Shown here one piece after another: positions 16,912-25,614 of a DNA stretch of 64,000 bases. The DNA comes from Kribbella antibiotica. Lineage in GTDB: Bacteria; Actinomycetota; Actinomycetes; Propionibacteriales; Kribbellaceae. Within the stretch, counting starts at the first letter, position 1, and each line of letters starts with the position of its first letter. A program made the position numbers and the translations under genes. Where the stretch lies: contig NZ_SMKX01000004.1 in the NCBI RefSeq assembly GCF_004349055.1, forward strand, positions 1-64,000. The letters are read 5' to 3'. The notes beneath the pieces are model-generated. The model was given only the letters and a program-made list of their open reading frames with translations, ran no database searches and was not told where the DNA came from.

Positions 16912-18636
16912 ATGAGCGATGTCGAGAGCACCGAGCAGAGCACGGCGCAGGTGACGCGCGAGTTCCGGACAGCGCGGGACTTCCTGGTGGCCTACCGCGA
17001 GGACTACGAGACGGCATACCGGGATTTCAAGTGGCCGGTGTTCGAGCGGTTCAACTGGGCACGGGACTGGTTCGACGCGCTCGCAGTCGAGCAGGCCGAG
17101 GTGGCGGCGCTGACCATCCTCGAGGAGGACGGTGAGGTCAACTCGCGCACGTACGCCGAGCTGGCCGAGCGGTCCCGCAAGATCGCCGGCTGGCTGACCG
17201 AGGCCGGGCTGAAACCGGGTGACAGGGTGCTGATCGTGCTCGGCAACGTCGTACCGCTCTGGGAGACGATGCTCGCCTGTATCCGCGCCGGCGCAGTAAT
17301 GATCCCGGCCACGACACTGCTCACCGACGCTGATCTAGCCGACCGGATTGCCCGCGGCAACGTTCGCGCGGTGGTGACCGCGAGCGGCGAGACCAGCCGG
17401 TACGACGGGATCGCGGATGACTGCATCCGGGTCGCTGTCGGGGAGCCGGTCGACGGCTGGCTGCACTACGACGACTACGAGTCGTACGACGGTCCTGTGC
17501 CAGACGTGGACACCGCTGCCGACGACTCGCTGCTGCTGTACTTCACCTCCGGTACGACGAGTCAGCCGAAGCTGGTTGAGCACACGCAGGTGAGCTATCC
17601 GGTCGGCCACTTGTCGACCATGTACTGGATCGGTCTGCAGCCCGGTGACGTGCACCTGAACGTGTCGTCGCCCGGTTGGGCCAAGCACTCGTGGAGCAAC
17701 GTCTTCGCGCCCTGGAACGCCGGTGCGACTGTCTTCCTCTATAACTACGCGCGCTTCGACGCGGAGAAGATGCTGCGCGTCCTCCAGACGTATGGCGTCA
17801 CCACCTTCTGCGCACCGCCGACTGTCTGGCGGATGCTCATCCAGGCGGACCTGTCCGCCGTAGAGGTCACCATCCGGGAGTGCATCTCGGCCGGTGAGCC
17901 GCTCAACCCTGAGGTGATCGAGCAGGTCCGCAACGCTTGGGGCGTCACCATCCGCGACGGCTACGGCCAGACCGAGACCACTGCGCAGATCGGAAACCCG
18001 CCCGGCCAAGAGGTCAAGCTCGGCTCCATGGGGCGTCCGCTGCCGGGCTATGCGATCGCACTGATCGACCCGACCACAGATGAGATCGGTGACGACGGAG
18101 AGATCTGCATCGAGCTCGCTCCCCCGCCCGTCCCGCTCATGCGCGGCTACCGCGACGCCACTGAGCTCACTGAAGAGGCCATGCGCAACGGCTACTACCA
18201 CACCGGCGATGTTGCCAGCCGGGACTCCGACGGCTACATCACGTACGTCGGGCGCTCTGATGATGTGTTCAAGGCCAGTGACTACCGCATCTCGCCGTTC
18301 GAGCTCGAGTCCGTCCTGATCGAGCACCCGGCCGTAGCCGAGGCCGCAGTCGTCCCGTCACCGGATCCAGTCCGTCTGGCGGTCCCTAAGGCCTACGTGG
18401 TCCTGGCCGCCGGCCACGAGCCCACCCGTGAGCTCGCAGCCGACATCCTTCAGTTCTGCCGCGACCACCTGGCTCCGTACAAGCGCATTCGCCGCATCGA
18501 GTTCGCGGACCTGCCGAAGACCATCTCCGGCAAGATCCGCCGCGTAGAACTCCGCACCGACGAGGCCGCGAAGGTGTCGTCAGGTGAAGCCACCGAGCAC
18601 GCGTACGACGAGGCAGACTTCCGATCAGTTCAGTAG
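16912..18636 (+). CDS. AMP-forming acyl-CoA synthetase
   Basis: 574 aa from the ATG at 16912; an earlier GTG/ATG at 16894 would overlap the transporter stop. It activates a carboxylic acid to acyl-AMP and then acyl-CoA. The P-loop motif is YFTSGTTSQPK, the A5 motif is DGYGQTETT, the A7-A8 region is YYHTGDVASRDSDGYITYVGRSDD, and the A10 motif is LPKTISGKIRR with catalytic Lys at codon 18532-18534. Sequence type resembles medium-chain or acetyl/propionyl-type ligases. The PK-T-x-x-GK context is the known acetylation target of Pat enzymes, and a Pat-type gene is nearby. Confidence 0.9.
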   Translation: MSDVESTEQSTAQVTREFRTARDFLVAYREDYETAYRDFKWPVFERFNWARDWFDALAVEQAEVAALTILEEDGEVNSRTYAELAERSRKIAGWLTEAGLKPGDRVLIVLGNVVPLWETMLACIRAGAVMIPATTLLTDADLADRIARGNVRAVVTASGETSRYDGIADDCIRVAVGEPVDGWLHYDDYESYDGPVPDVDTAADDSLLLYFTSGTTSQPKLVEHTQVSYPVGHLSTMYWIGLQPGDVHLNVSSPGWAKHSWSNVFAPWNAGATVFLYNYARFDAEKMLRVLQTYGVTTFCAPPTVWRMLIQADLSAVEVTIRECISAGEPLNPEVIEQVRNAWGVTIRDGYGQTETTAQIGNPPGQEVKLGSMGRPLPGYAIALIDPTTDEIGDDGEICIELAPPPVPLMRGYRDATELTEEAMRNGYYHTGDVASRDSDGYITYVGRSDDVFKASDYRISPFELESVLIEHPAVAEAAVVPSPDPVRLAVPKAYVVLAAGHEPTRELAADILQFCRDHLAPYKRIRRIEFADLPKTISGKIRRVELRTDEAAKVSSGEATEHAYDEADFRSVQ

Positions 18637-18915
18637 GTAGGCGCTGATGACGGTGAGGTCGGTGACGGTCCCTGTCTTGTCGACGACGTGTCCCTTGAGC
18701 GAGATGTTCTTCGCGTCCTTCGGGGTCTCGAAGACGGCGAGGTAACGGCCGGTGCTGGTGCGGACGACCTTGGCGGGCTGCCAGGTGGTGCCGTCGTCAC
18801 CTGACACCTGGACGCCGACAGTGCGCAGCTCCGGCAGGGTCGCGCCCGGTTGCGGGTCGACGACCAGCGGCAGCACAGTCACCGGTGTGCGCCGGACTGC
18901 GTTGGTCGCGTCCAC
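18625..18915 (-). pseudogene. C-terminal remnant of an S8 protease-like secreted protein
   Basis: 96 codons, opened only by a GTG inside what looks like mid-domain sequence; an in-frame TAG lies 11 codons further upstream (around 18950). GVQVSGDDGTTWQPAKVV, GRYLAVFETP and the ending TDLTVISAYLL resemble the Ig-like C-terminal tail of large Streptomyces-type S8 peptidases. No catalytic domain or signal peptide is present. It overlaps the 3' end of the acyl-CoA synthetase by 12 nt. Most likely a decayed gene end; a short independent gene is less likely. Confidence 0.5.
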
Positions 18916-18936
18916 GGTCGGGCGGAACCGCTGCCG

Positions 18937-18950
18937 AGAGAGCGCTCTCT
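18937..18950. promoter_or_regulatory. 14-bp perfect palindrome, LacI-operator-like
   Basis: AGAGAGCGCTCTCT is a perfect 14-bp palindrome with the central CG step typical of LacI-family operators. It lies 38 nt upstream of the FetB-like start and at the broken end of the protease remnant. It could be an operator for the permease gene or a leftover from the lost gene. No LacI-type regulator is in the window. Confidence 0.35.
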
Positions 18951-18988
18951 AGACCTGTCATTAGATCCTGTGGTGTTCCAATGGGCAG

Positions 18989-19756
18989 ATGTCCTTCCAT
19001 CCCGGACTTGGCCTCGCTGCGGTTGTCGTCCTGCCGCTGCTGATCGTGATCGGTGTCGCAGGCTCCCGGTACGCCGGCCTGCGCCATGACAAGGGGATCG
19101 TCACCGCGGCGCTGCGCGCGGTGGTGCAGCTGGCGGCGGTCGGCCTGGTGATGGGGTTCGCGCTGCAGCACACGCTGGGCGCGATCGCCTTCGTGCTGCT
19201 GATGTTCGGCGTCGCCACGTTCACCAGTACGCGCCGGCTACACCAGACCGCCGTCGTACGGCATCAGTGGATGTACTGCGGTGCAGCGATCGGCGCAGGT
19301 GCTCTGAGCGTGCTGCTGATCCTCATCCTGCCCGGTGTGGTGCCGCGGAATCCAGGCACCATCCTGCCGATGGGCGGCATCATCGTGGGCGGTGCGATGA
19401 CCGCCACCACGCTGGCCGGGCGCCGGGTGCTGAGCGAGTACGGCACCCGGTTCGGTGAGTTCGAGGCCGGTCTGTCGATCGGCCTGCTCCCCCGCGACGC
19501 CTTCAAGCTCGTCGTCGGCCCGGTCGCCGGAGACGCCCTCCTACCGGCTCTGGATCAGACCCGCACAGTCGGGCTCGTCTCGCTGCCCGGTGCGTTCGTC
19601 GGCATGGTCCTCGGCGGCGCCTCACCCGCCGCCGCGGCCGCGCTCCAGCTCGTCGTACTGATCGGGCTGATCGCCGCCGAAACGATCGCCATTCTGACCA
19701 TCACAGAGCTGCTCTCCCGCTCGCAGCTTCCGGACGGGCGTACCGTTTCCTCATGA
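18989..19756 (+). CDS. FetB-like (UPF0014) ABC transporter permease
   Basis: 255 aa, about 7 membrane spans. The family match rests on FTSTRRLHQTAV, then the central MGGIIVGGAMTATTLAGRR, and EAGLSIGLLPRDAFKLVV followed by LDQTRTVGLVSLPGAFVGMVLGGASP. These are the conserved cytoplasmic segments of FetB/YbbM, the permease of a proposed iron exporter. The usual partner ATPase FetA is not adjacent. The stop overlaps the next gene by four bases (ATGA). Confidence 0.85.
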   Translation: MSFHPGLGLAAVVVLPLLIVIGVAGSRYAGLRHDKGIVTAALRAVVQLAAVGLVMGFALQHTLGAIAFVLLMFGVATFTSTRRLHQTAVVRHQWMYCGAAIGAGALSVLLILILPGVVPRNPGTILPMGGIIVGGAMTATTLAGRRVLSEYGTRFGEFEAGLSIGLLPRDAFKLVVGPVAGDALLPALDQTRTVGLVSLPGAFVGMVLGGASPAAAAALQLVVLIGLIAAETIAILTITELLSRSQLPDGRTVSS

Positions 19757-19998
19757 CCGACAACAACATCTTCACCAAGATCGACGCCCTGGTGGCCGAG
19801 GAGCACGAGCTCCGCAGCAAACATGCTGCCGGCGAGATCAGCGACGGCGAGGAGCACGACCGCCTGAAGGCCCTAGAGGTCGAGCTGGACCAGTGCTGGG
19901 ACCTGCTGCGCCAGCGCCGCGCCAAGCGGGAGTTCGGCGAGAACCCCGACACCGCCGAGGCCCGCCCGGCCTCGACCGTCGAGGGCTACCTGAACTAG
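19753..19998 (+). CDS. DUF2630 family small protein
   Basis: 81 aa, highly charged and largely helical (IDALVAEEHELRSKHAAGEIS, then EEHDRLKALEVELDQCWDLLRQRRAKR). The pattern matches the actinobacterial DUF2630 family of unknown function. It is coupled to the FetB-like gene through an ATGA overlap. Its stop overlaps the stop of the converging oxidase-like gene by three bases. Confidence 0.85.
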   Translation: MTDNNIFTKIDALVAEEHELRSKHAAGEISDGEEHDRLKALEVELDQCWDLLRQRRAKREFGENPDTAEARPASTVEGYLN

Positions 19999-20417
19999 AA
20001 CCCTCGGAGCTTCTCCGGCGTGATGCGGATGACCACCGAGTACTCCGAGTGGAACTGCTCGGTGGTGTATCCGAGACCCGCCATGTCGTCGCTGTACTTC
20101 GCGTTGTAGATCGCGAGCGCTTCGCCAGACAGCGGCTCGGCGTCGATGGCCGCCGTACCGGAGATGACGCCGACGTCGCCGCCGCCGTGGGTGGCGTTGA
20201 AGTGCACGCTGACCCGGGGCTGGGCGGTGATGTTGTGCAGCTTGGCCTTGTGGCGCTGGCTGCTGATCAGCAGGTCGCCCTCGTGCCAGACGAACCAGAC
20301 CGGGTTCGGTGCCGGTGTTCCGGACTTGCCGACGGTGGTCAGCCAGACCACTCGCTCGTCTTCCAGCTGCTTGCTGATCCGCTTGCCGAAGTCGGTGGAC
20401 GTGTCGATCGAGAACAT
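19995..20417 (-). CDS. PNPOx-like/F420-dependent split-barrel protein (Rv3369 type)
   Basis: 140 aa. A single flavin/F420-binding split-barrel domain: RVVWLTTVGKSGTPAPNPVWFVWHEGDLLISS, then RVSVHFNATHGGGDVGVISGTA and a C-terminal YSVVIRITPEKLRGF. This layout matches the TIGR03667-like family of actinobacterial proteins that bind deazaflavin F420. A reductase role on an unknown substrate is likely. It precedes a CoA-binding protein gene by 18 nt upstream, probably one operon. Confidence 0.82.
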   Translation of the reverse strand: MFSIDTSTDFGKRISKQLEDERVVWLTTVGKSGTPAPNPVWFVWHEGDLLISSQRHKAKLHNITAQPRVSVHFNATHGGGDVGVISGTAAIDAEPLSGEALAIYNAKYSDDMAGLGYTTEQFHSEYSVVIRITPEKLRGF

Positions 20418-20434
20418 GCCGGGCCCCTAATTCG

Positions 20435-20836
20435 TCACGAAGGACCGAGACGCGCCCACTCGATCGCCGGGCAGTGGTTCATCACCATGGTGAGTCCCGC
20501 CGCGGTCGTGCGCGTGTAGGCGTCCTGGTCCACTACACCCAGCTGGAACCACACCGCCTGCGCATTGATTCCCACCGCTTGGTCCGCGATCTCACCGGCC
20601 AGCTCGGACCGCACGAACACGTCCACGCAGTCCACCGGGAACGGGATGTCGGCCAGACTCGCGTAGCCCTGCTCCCCGTGCACGGCCTCGGCCGACGGGT
20701 GCACCGGCACGATCCGCTTGCCCTGTCCCTGCAGGAACCGCGCCACGCCGTACGCCGCTCGGTCGGTGTTGTTCGACAGCCCGACCACAGCCCATGTGTC
20801 ACAGTCGGCCAGGATCTTCCGGATGTCAGCGTCCAT
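20435..20836 (-). CDS. CoA-binding domain protein (YccU type)
   Basis: 133 aa from the ATG at 20836 (a TTG two codons upstream is also open). It consists of one CoA_binding_2 Rossmann domain: WAVVGLSNNTDRAAYGVARFL, then IVPVHPSAE, DCVDVFVRSE and AVWFQLGVVD. The family binds CoA or a nucleotide and has no established reaction. It lies in the same direction as the flanking F420-type protein and the response regulator. Confidence 0.85.
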   Translation of the reverse strand: MDADIRKILADCDTWAVVGLSNNTDRAAYGVARFLQGQGKRIVPVHPSAEAVHGEQGYASLADIPFPVDCVDVFVRSELAGEIADQAVGINAQAVWFQLGVVDQDAYTRTTAAGLTMVMNHCPAIEWARLGPS

Positions 20837-20850
20837 ACCCAAATGGTCCC

Positions 20851-21510
20851 TCAGCCACGCAAATACGTGAGCACTGCGGAGACCCGGCGGTCCAGTCCGT
20901 CGTCCAGCTGCAGCTTGGCGAAGATGTTGCCGACATGCTTCCGTACGGCGGCCTCGCTCACCACGAGCTGTTGCGCGATCGCGCCGTTCACCCGGCCCTC
21001 GGCCATCAGCCCCAGCACCTCCAGCTCCCGCGGAGTCAGCGCAGCGAGCGGTCCGTCGTTCCGGCGTCGTGAGAGCAACTGCCGAACCACCTCAGGGTCG
21101 ACCACCGTGCCACCGGACGCCACGCGGTCCAGCGACTCCAAGAACTCCGCCACGTGACCGACCCGGTCCTTGAGCAGGTAGCCGATCCCACCGGTCGTTG
21201 ACTCAAGCAACGACGACAGATAGGCATCGGCGACGTACTGGGAGAGCACCACGATGCCGATCGTCGGGAACTCAGCGCGGATGGCGGCAGCCGCGCGCAG
21301 TCCCTCGTCGCTGTGCCCGGGCGGCATCCGTACGTCGGTGATGACGAGGTCCGGCGGCTCTTTGCGGACCACTGCGAGCAGGGTGTCCCCGTCGCCCACA
21401 CTGTCGCGTACCTCGTGCCCGGCGCGATCCAGAATGCTGGCCAGTCCCTCACGCAGCAGCAGCGAGTCTTCGGCCAGCACAATGCTCAGTCGCCGAGTCG
21501 GCACGGGCAC
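20851..21510 (-). CDS. NarL/LuxR-family response regulator
   Basis: 219 aa, GTG start overlapping the sensor kinase gene by 25 nt. The receiver domain has the acidic pair AEDS, phospho-acceptor Asp in [11 protein letters not shown] and a Lys in GYLLKD. The C-terminal LuxR-type helix-turn-helix is [25 protein letters not shown] split across LTPRELEVL and [17 protein letters not shown]. It is the partner of the kinase encoded upstream. The likely target is the divergent ABC exporter at 22870-25580. Confidence 0.92.
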   Translation of the reverse strand: MPVPTRRLSIVLAEDSLLLREGLASILDRAGHEVRDSVGDGDTLLAVVRKEPPDLVITDVRMPPGHSDEGLRAAAAIRAEFPTIGIVVLSQYVADAYLSSLLESTTGGIGYLLKDRVGHVAEFLESLDRVASGGTVVDPEVVRQLLSRRRNDGPLAALTPRELEVLGLMAEGRVNGAIAQQLVVSEAAVRKHVGNIFAKLQLDDGLDRRVSAVLTYLRG

Positions 21511-22748
21511 TCCATTCGCAGTCGGGTCGGCCCACCGGGTGGGCTGTCGACGACGAGTGTGCCGCCCAGGGCGTCCAACCTGGTCACCAGCCCGGTCAAT
21601 CCGCTGCCCGCACCGACCGTCGCGCCACCCACACCGTCGTCGGTGACGCTGAGGACCAACATGTCACCCTCTCGCCGGCCCCACACCTGGCAGGTCCTGG
21701 CCTGCGCATGCTTGGCGACGTTGGACAGCGCCTCACTGGCCACGAAGTACGCCGCAGCCTCGATCGGCGGTGGCAGCCGGGAGTCGAGCGTCACCGAGAC
21801 GCTGGTTGGCAGCGGACTGCGGTCGGCCACCTCCCTGATGGCCGCCTCCAGGCCCAGGTCGATCAGCACTCGTGGGTGGATGCCACGCACAGCCTCCCGC
21901 AGATCAGCCAGCGCCGCCTCCGCCTCGGAGTGCGCCTTCACCACGAGCCGCCGCCCCTCCCCCTCCGGCAGGTCGAGCTCAGCCAGCCCCAGCGTCATGG
22001 TCAGCCCGACCAGCCGCTGCTGTACGCCGTCGTGCAGGTGCCGCTCGATCCGCGCCCGCTCGGTCTCGAACGCGTCGACCAGGTCCAGCCGTGAGCGGCG
22101 CAGCTCGGCAACGTTCCGCTGTAGCTCCTCCTGTCGCGGGCCGAGCATCGCCTTGGCCAGCGACGCCTCCGCCGCAGCCAGTACGCCGACCAGGTAGGAG
22201 CTGACCACGTAGAACACCGGACCGAACGTGACAGCGAAGAGCAGCCCTTCCCCAACCGTGTCCAGCGTCCAGGGACCCATGCCCACCTCTTCGGTGTCGG
22301 CCAGGATCGGACTGACGAGGGTGATCCCGAGCGCCGTGGCGCTGATCCCAGCCACAGCCGCACTGAACGGCCACACCAGCAGACCGAGCAGGAAGCCGTA
22401 GCCGAGCTCCCGCATCGACGCCTGCTCGCGGCGGCGGAACTTGAGCTTCTCCCGGAGCGTCAGCGACACCGGTGTCACCGCATGCGGGCTCTTGATGCCG
22501 TCCAGCAACATCAGCCCAGCCCGCCAGCGCTCGGCCCGGCCGATCACCACACCGGTCAGCGGGAACACCGGTAGCAGCAAGATGCCGATCACAATCGGGC
22601 TCAGCACCGCACTGGTCGCCGCGAGACCGATCAGCACGCAGATGGTCACCAGACCGACCGGGACCGAGGTGAACAGGTACAGGTACGCACGCCACGGCCA
22701 CGACGACACCAGGAAGCGCGGGGATGCCAGCGCTTGCCAGCCCGTCAT
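21486..22748 (-). CDS. NarL-type sensor histidine kinase with membrane sensor
   Basis: About 420 aa. The N-terminal half has four to five membrane spans in two groups with a short loop between (the actinobacterial putative-sensor arrangement). It is followed by the HisKA_3 motif [17 protein letters not shown] with the phospho-accepting His, and an HATPase domain ([12 protein letters not shown], then VTDDGVGGA and [14 protein letters not shown]). The start is taken at 22748; an ATG four codons earlier is equally possible. It is divergent from an FtsX-type ABC operon, a typical cell-envelope stress module. Confidence 0.9.
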   Translation of the reverse strand: MTGWQALASPRFLVSSWPWRAYLYLFTSVPVGLVTICVLIGLAATSAVLSPIVIGILLLPVFPLTGVVIGRAERWRAGLMLLDGIKSPHAVTPVSLTLREKLKFRRREQASMRELGYGFLLGLLVWPFSAAVAGISATALGITLVSPILADTEEVGMGPWTLDTVGEGLLFAVTFGPVFYVVSSYLVGVLAAAEASLAKAMLGPRQEELQRNVAELRRSRLDLVDAFETERARIERHLHDGVQQRLVGLTMTLGLAELDLPEGEGRRLVVKAHSEAEAALADLREAVRGIHPRVLIDLGLEAAIREVADRSPLPTSVSVTLDSRLPPPIEAAAYFVASEALSNVAKHAQARTCQVWGRREGDMLVLSVTDDGVGGATVGAGSGLTGLVTRLDALGGTLVVDSPPGGPTRLRMECPCRLGD

Positions 22749-22869
22749 TGGTCTCTCCACGCCGCCAACCCTAGGTCCGGTGCGGCCTCCTGAGCGGTAG
22801 CGTGCGCGCTACTCCGGGTCTCTTGTGTAAGCCCGCGTGCGCGGGGCCATCCAGCGGTTGGCTGGTTCC

Positions 22870-23637
22870 ATGACCGCAACAGCGCCCTCGTACCCCAGCG
22901 TCGTACCGGAGTCTGCACCTGCACTGGTGCTCGACGGGATCACCAAGACCTACCGCTCCAAGGCCGGGGCGGTCGACGCCCTGCGTGGCGTCACCTACCA
23001 CTTCCCGCGGGGCTCGTTCACTGCGGTGATGGGCCCGTCTGGCTCCGGCAAGTCGACCCTGCTGCAGTGTGCGGCCGGACTCGACCAGCCGACGACAGGT
23101 GTCGTCGTACTGGGCGGTGTGACCCTGCGAGGGCTCAGTGAGGTCGCTCTGACCAAGCTGCGGCGCGAGGAGATGGGCTTCGTCTTCCAGGCGTACAACC
23201 TGCTGCCATCGCTGACCGTGTACGACAACGTGGCGTTGCCGCTGCGGCTGACCGGTAAGCGCCCGCAGCGCGCCGAGGTTCACGCCGTACTGGAGCAGGT
23301 CGGGCTGGGTGACAAGGTCAAGCGGCGGCCGGCCGAGCTGTCCGGTGGACAGCAGCAGCGAGTGGCGATCGCCCGCGCGCTGATCACGCGGCCGTCGGTG
23401 TTCTTCGCGGACGAGCCGACCGGCGCGCTGGACAGCAACAGCAGCCGGCAGGTGCTGAGCTTGTTGCGCGAGGCAACTGATCGAGCCGGGCAGACGGTGG
23501 TCATGGTCACCCACGATCCGGTGGCGGCGGCGTACGCCGAACGCGTGGTCTTCCTCTCCGACGGGTTGATCGCCGGGCACCTCGACCGCGGCACACCGGG
23601 CCAGATCGCCGCTGCCATGAGCGATTTGGAGCGCTGA
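22870..23637 (+). CDS. ABC transporter ATP-binding protein (MacB/LolD type)
   Basis: 255 aa from the ATG at 22870. Walker A is GPSGSGKST, the Q-loop lies in FVFQAYNLLPSLTV, the signature is ELSGGQQQR, Walker B is VFFADEPTGALD, and the H-loop is VVMVTHDP. The stop TGA shares its last base with the ATG of the permease gene, so translation is coupled. Adjacent, divergent two-component genes suggest induction by envelope stress or an antimicrobial. Confidence 0.92.
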   Translation: MTATAPSYPSVVPESAPALVLDGITKTYRSKAGAVDALRGVTYHFPRGSFTAVMGPSGSGKSTLLQCAAGLDQPTTGVVVLGGVTLRGLSEVALTKLRREEMGFVFQAYNLLPSLTVYDNVALPLRLTGKRPQRAEVHAVLEQVGLGDKVKRRPAELSGGQQQRVAIARALITRPSVFFADEPTGALDSNSSRQVLSLLREATDRAGQTVVMVTHDPVAAAYAERVVFLSDGLIAGHLDRGTPGQIAAAMSDLER

Positions 23638-25580
23638 TGTTCTTCCTGAGCAGTCAGACAATCCGGCGCCACAGACACCTGTACGCCGGTTCGTTCGTGG
23701 CGCTGGCGGTGGGCGTATTCCTGCTCGGGCTGGCTGCGACCGCTACCGCTGCGACCATCGCGCATGGCACCGCCAACCTCGTGAGTATCACCGTCACGAC
23801 GCTTGGGGACGCTGACGCGGCTCCGCGGCCAGTGAAGGTGCCAATGTCCGGTGAGGACGTGTCGGGGCTGCAGGTCGTCCTCAGCCTGGTCGGGACGATC
23901 AGTGGGTTCATCACGATCTTCGTCATCGCCAGCACCTTCGCGTTCGCCGTCGCCTCGCGGCGGCAAGAGCTCGGGTTGCTCAGGCTGATCGGTGCGACTC
24001 CCCGACAGGTCCGGCGGATGATCATCGGTGAAGCGCTGGTGGTCGCTGTGGCTGCTTCGCTCACCGGTGCGCTCCTGGCCCAGCTAGCTACTCCCCTGCT
24101 GCTCAGCCAGGCGTCGTACACGGAGCTTGCGCCGGTGAAGCTGGAGCCGGCGTCGCCGTGGGTGCCGCTGGCCATCGCGGTCGGCATCGGGCTGGTAGTC
24201 GCGATGCTCGGCGCACGGTCCGCTGCTCGGCGCGCTGGGCGGGTCGGTCCGATCGATGCGCTGCGGGAGGCGTCGCTGGAGTCAGCACGGATCGGTCCGG
24301 TGCGAGTGATCTTCGGACTGCTGTTCCTGGCCGGGGCGATCGCCATGCTGGCACTGATCCGGCCGTCGAGCGGTGAGGGCGTCGTACCGCTGTCGATGTT
24401 CACCCCGATGGTTCTGGTGGTCGCACTGACCCTGCTGGCGCCGCTCATCGTCCCGCTGCTCGGACGGCTGTGGGCGATGCCCCTGGTCGCCTGGACGCAC
24501 GTGAGCGGGCGGCTCGCCCGCAGCAACGTGATCGCGACCCCACGCCGCAGCGCCTCGCTGGCCGCGCCGATCCTGGCGATCTCCGCAGTGGCCGGCTCCA
24601 TGGTCTTGAGCCTCAGCTTCGCCGCCGACAGTGCCGCCGCAACCATCCGCGACACCCTGCGCGCACCCATCGTCGTGACTGCTCAGAGCATGCCGACCGT
24701 GTCAGGGGTTGGCGCAGTGGATGCGGGGTTGCCAGTGCAGTTCGTGCGCGCCGGCGCCGAGGATGCGCAGCTTGAGGACGCCGAGGGGATCGACCCGGCG
24801 ATCGCATCCCAGACCCGAGCGCTCACACCGCTCTCGGGCGATCTCAGCCAGCTCACCGGCAACACGGTCGCGGTGAGCAAACAGATGGCCGGGTTCGAGC
24901 ACTACCAGGTTGGCGATGAGGTTCCGGCGACGTTCCTCGACCACCAGGCCGTGAAGCTGCGGATCGTCGCCATCGTGCCGGACGGTCTCGGCGTGAACCC
25001 CGACTTCCTCCTCCCCCTCGACCTGGTCCGACAGCACAACCCCACCGCCAAACCGGAGCGACTGTTCGTCCAGCCCGCACCAGGCGTCGACCCGACTGAA
25101 CTCGTCACGCGGCTAGAGCACGCCGTACTGGCGACTGCTTGGGAGGCTGACCAGGCCGACGGCGTTCGGCAGGGCAACCAGCTCGGGCTGGTCCTGCTGC
25201 TCGGCCCGGCCGCCTTCTACAGCGCGATCGCGATCGCCAACACCCTGCTGATGGGCAGTCTGCAGCGGCGGCAGGAGTTCGTCACGTCGCGACTCCTCGG
25301 TGCCACCCCGAACCAGATCCGCCGGATGGTCCTGTGGGAGTCCTCGCTGGTCGGGCTGGTCGCTCTCAGCCTCGGTACGGCGATCACTGTCACCGTCGGG
25401 ATCCTCATCCGGCACGCGATGACCGCGGGCGTGGCCGACGTACCGGTGACCGTTCCCTGGGGCATCCTGCTGGGGATCGGCGGACTCTGTCTGACCCTCG
25501 CGGTAGGGTCCGCCTTGGCTCCGACCTCCTACATCCTGCGGGTCGTGAGTCAGGAAACTGTCGTTCACCAGCGACAATGA
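23637..25580 (+). CDS. FtsX-family ABC permease (two FtsX modules)
   Basis: 647 aa. It begins with one span (HLYAGSFVALAVGVFLLGLAA), and its first FtsX module carries SRRQELGLLRLIGATPRQVRRM. An extracytoplasmic region of about 200 residues and a second module with LQRRQEFVTSRLLGATPNQIRRM follow. The duplicated RxxEL/F..RLxGATPxQ loop is typical of exporters paired with LolD-like ATPases. It works with the preceding ATPase and is likely controlled by the neighbouring NarL-type system. Substrate not evident. Confidence 0.9.
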   Translation: MFFLSSQTIRRHRHLYAGSFVALAVGVFLLGLAATATAATIAHGTANLVSITVTTLGDADAAPRPVKVPMSGEDVSGLQVVLSLVGTISGFITIFVIASTFAFAVASRRQELGLLRLIGATPRQVRRMIIGEALVVAVAASLTGALLAQLATPLLLSQASYTELAPVKLEPASPWVPLAIAVGIGLVVAMLGARSAARRAGRVGPIDALREASLESARIGPVRVIFGLLFLAGAIAMLALIRPSSGEGVVPLSMFTPMVLVVALTLLAPLIVPLLGRLWAMPLVAWTHVSGRLARSNVIATPRRSASLAAPILAISAVAGSMVLSLSFAADSAAATIRDTLRAPIVVTAQSMPTVSGVGAVDAGLPVQFVRAGAEDAQLEDAEGIDPAIASQTRALTPLSGDLSQLTGNTVAVSKQMAGFEHYQVGDEVPATFLDHQAVKLRIVAIVPDGLGVNPDFLLPLDLVRQHNPTAKPERLFVQPAPGVDPTELVTRLEHAVLATAWEADQADGVRQGNQLGLVLLLGPAAFYSAIAIANTLLMGSLQRRQEFVTSRLLGATPNQIRRMVLWESSLVGLVALSLGTAITVTVGILIRHAMTAGVADVPVTVPWGILLGIGGLCLTLAVGSALAPTSYILRVVSQETVVHQRQ

Positions 25581-25614
25581 GGGCCACCGTTCGACCGAGG
25601 AGCAGTTCACCCGT

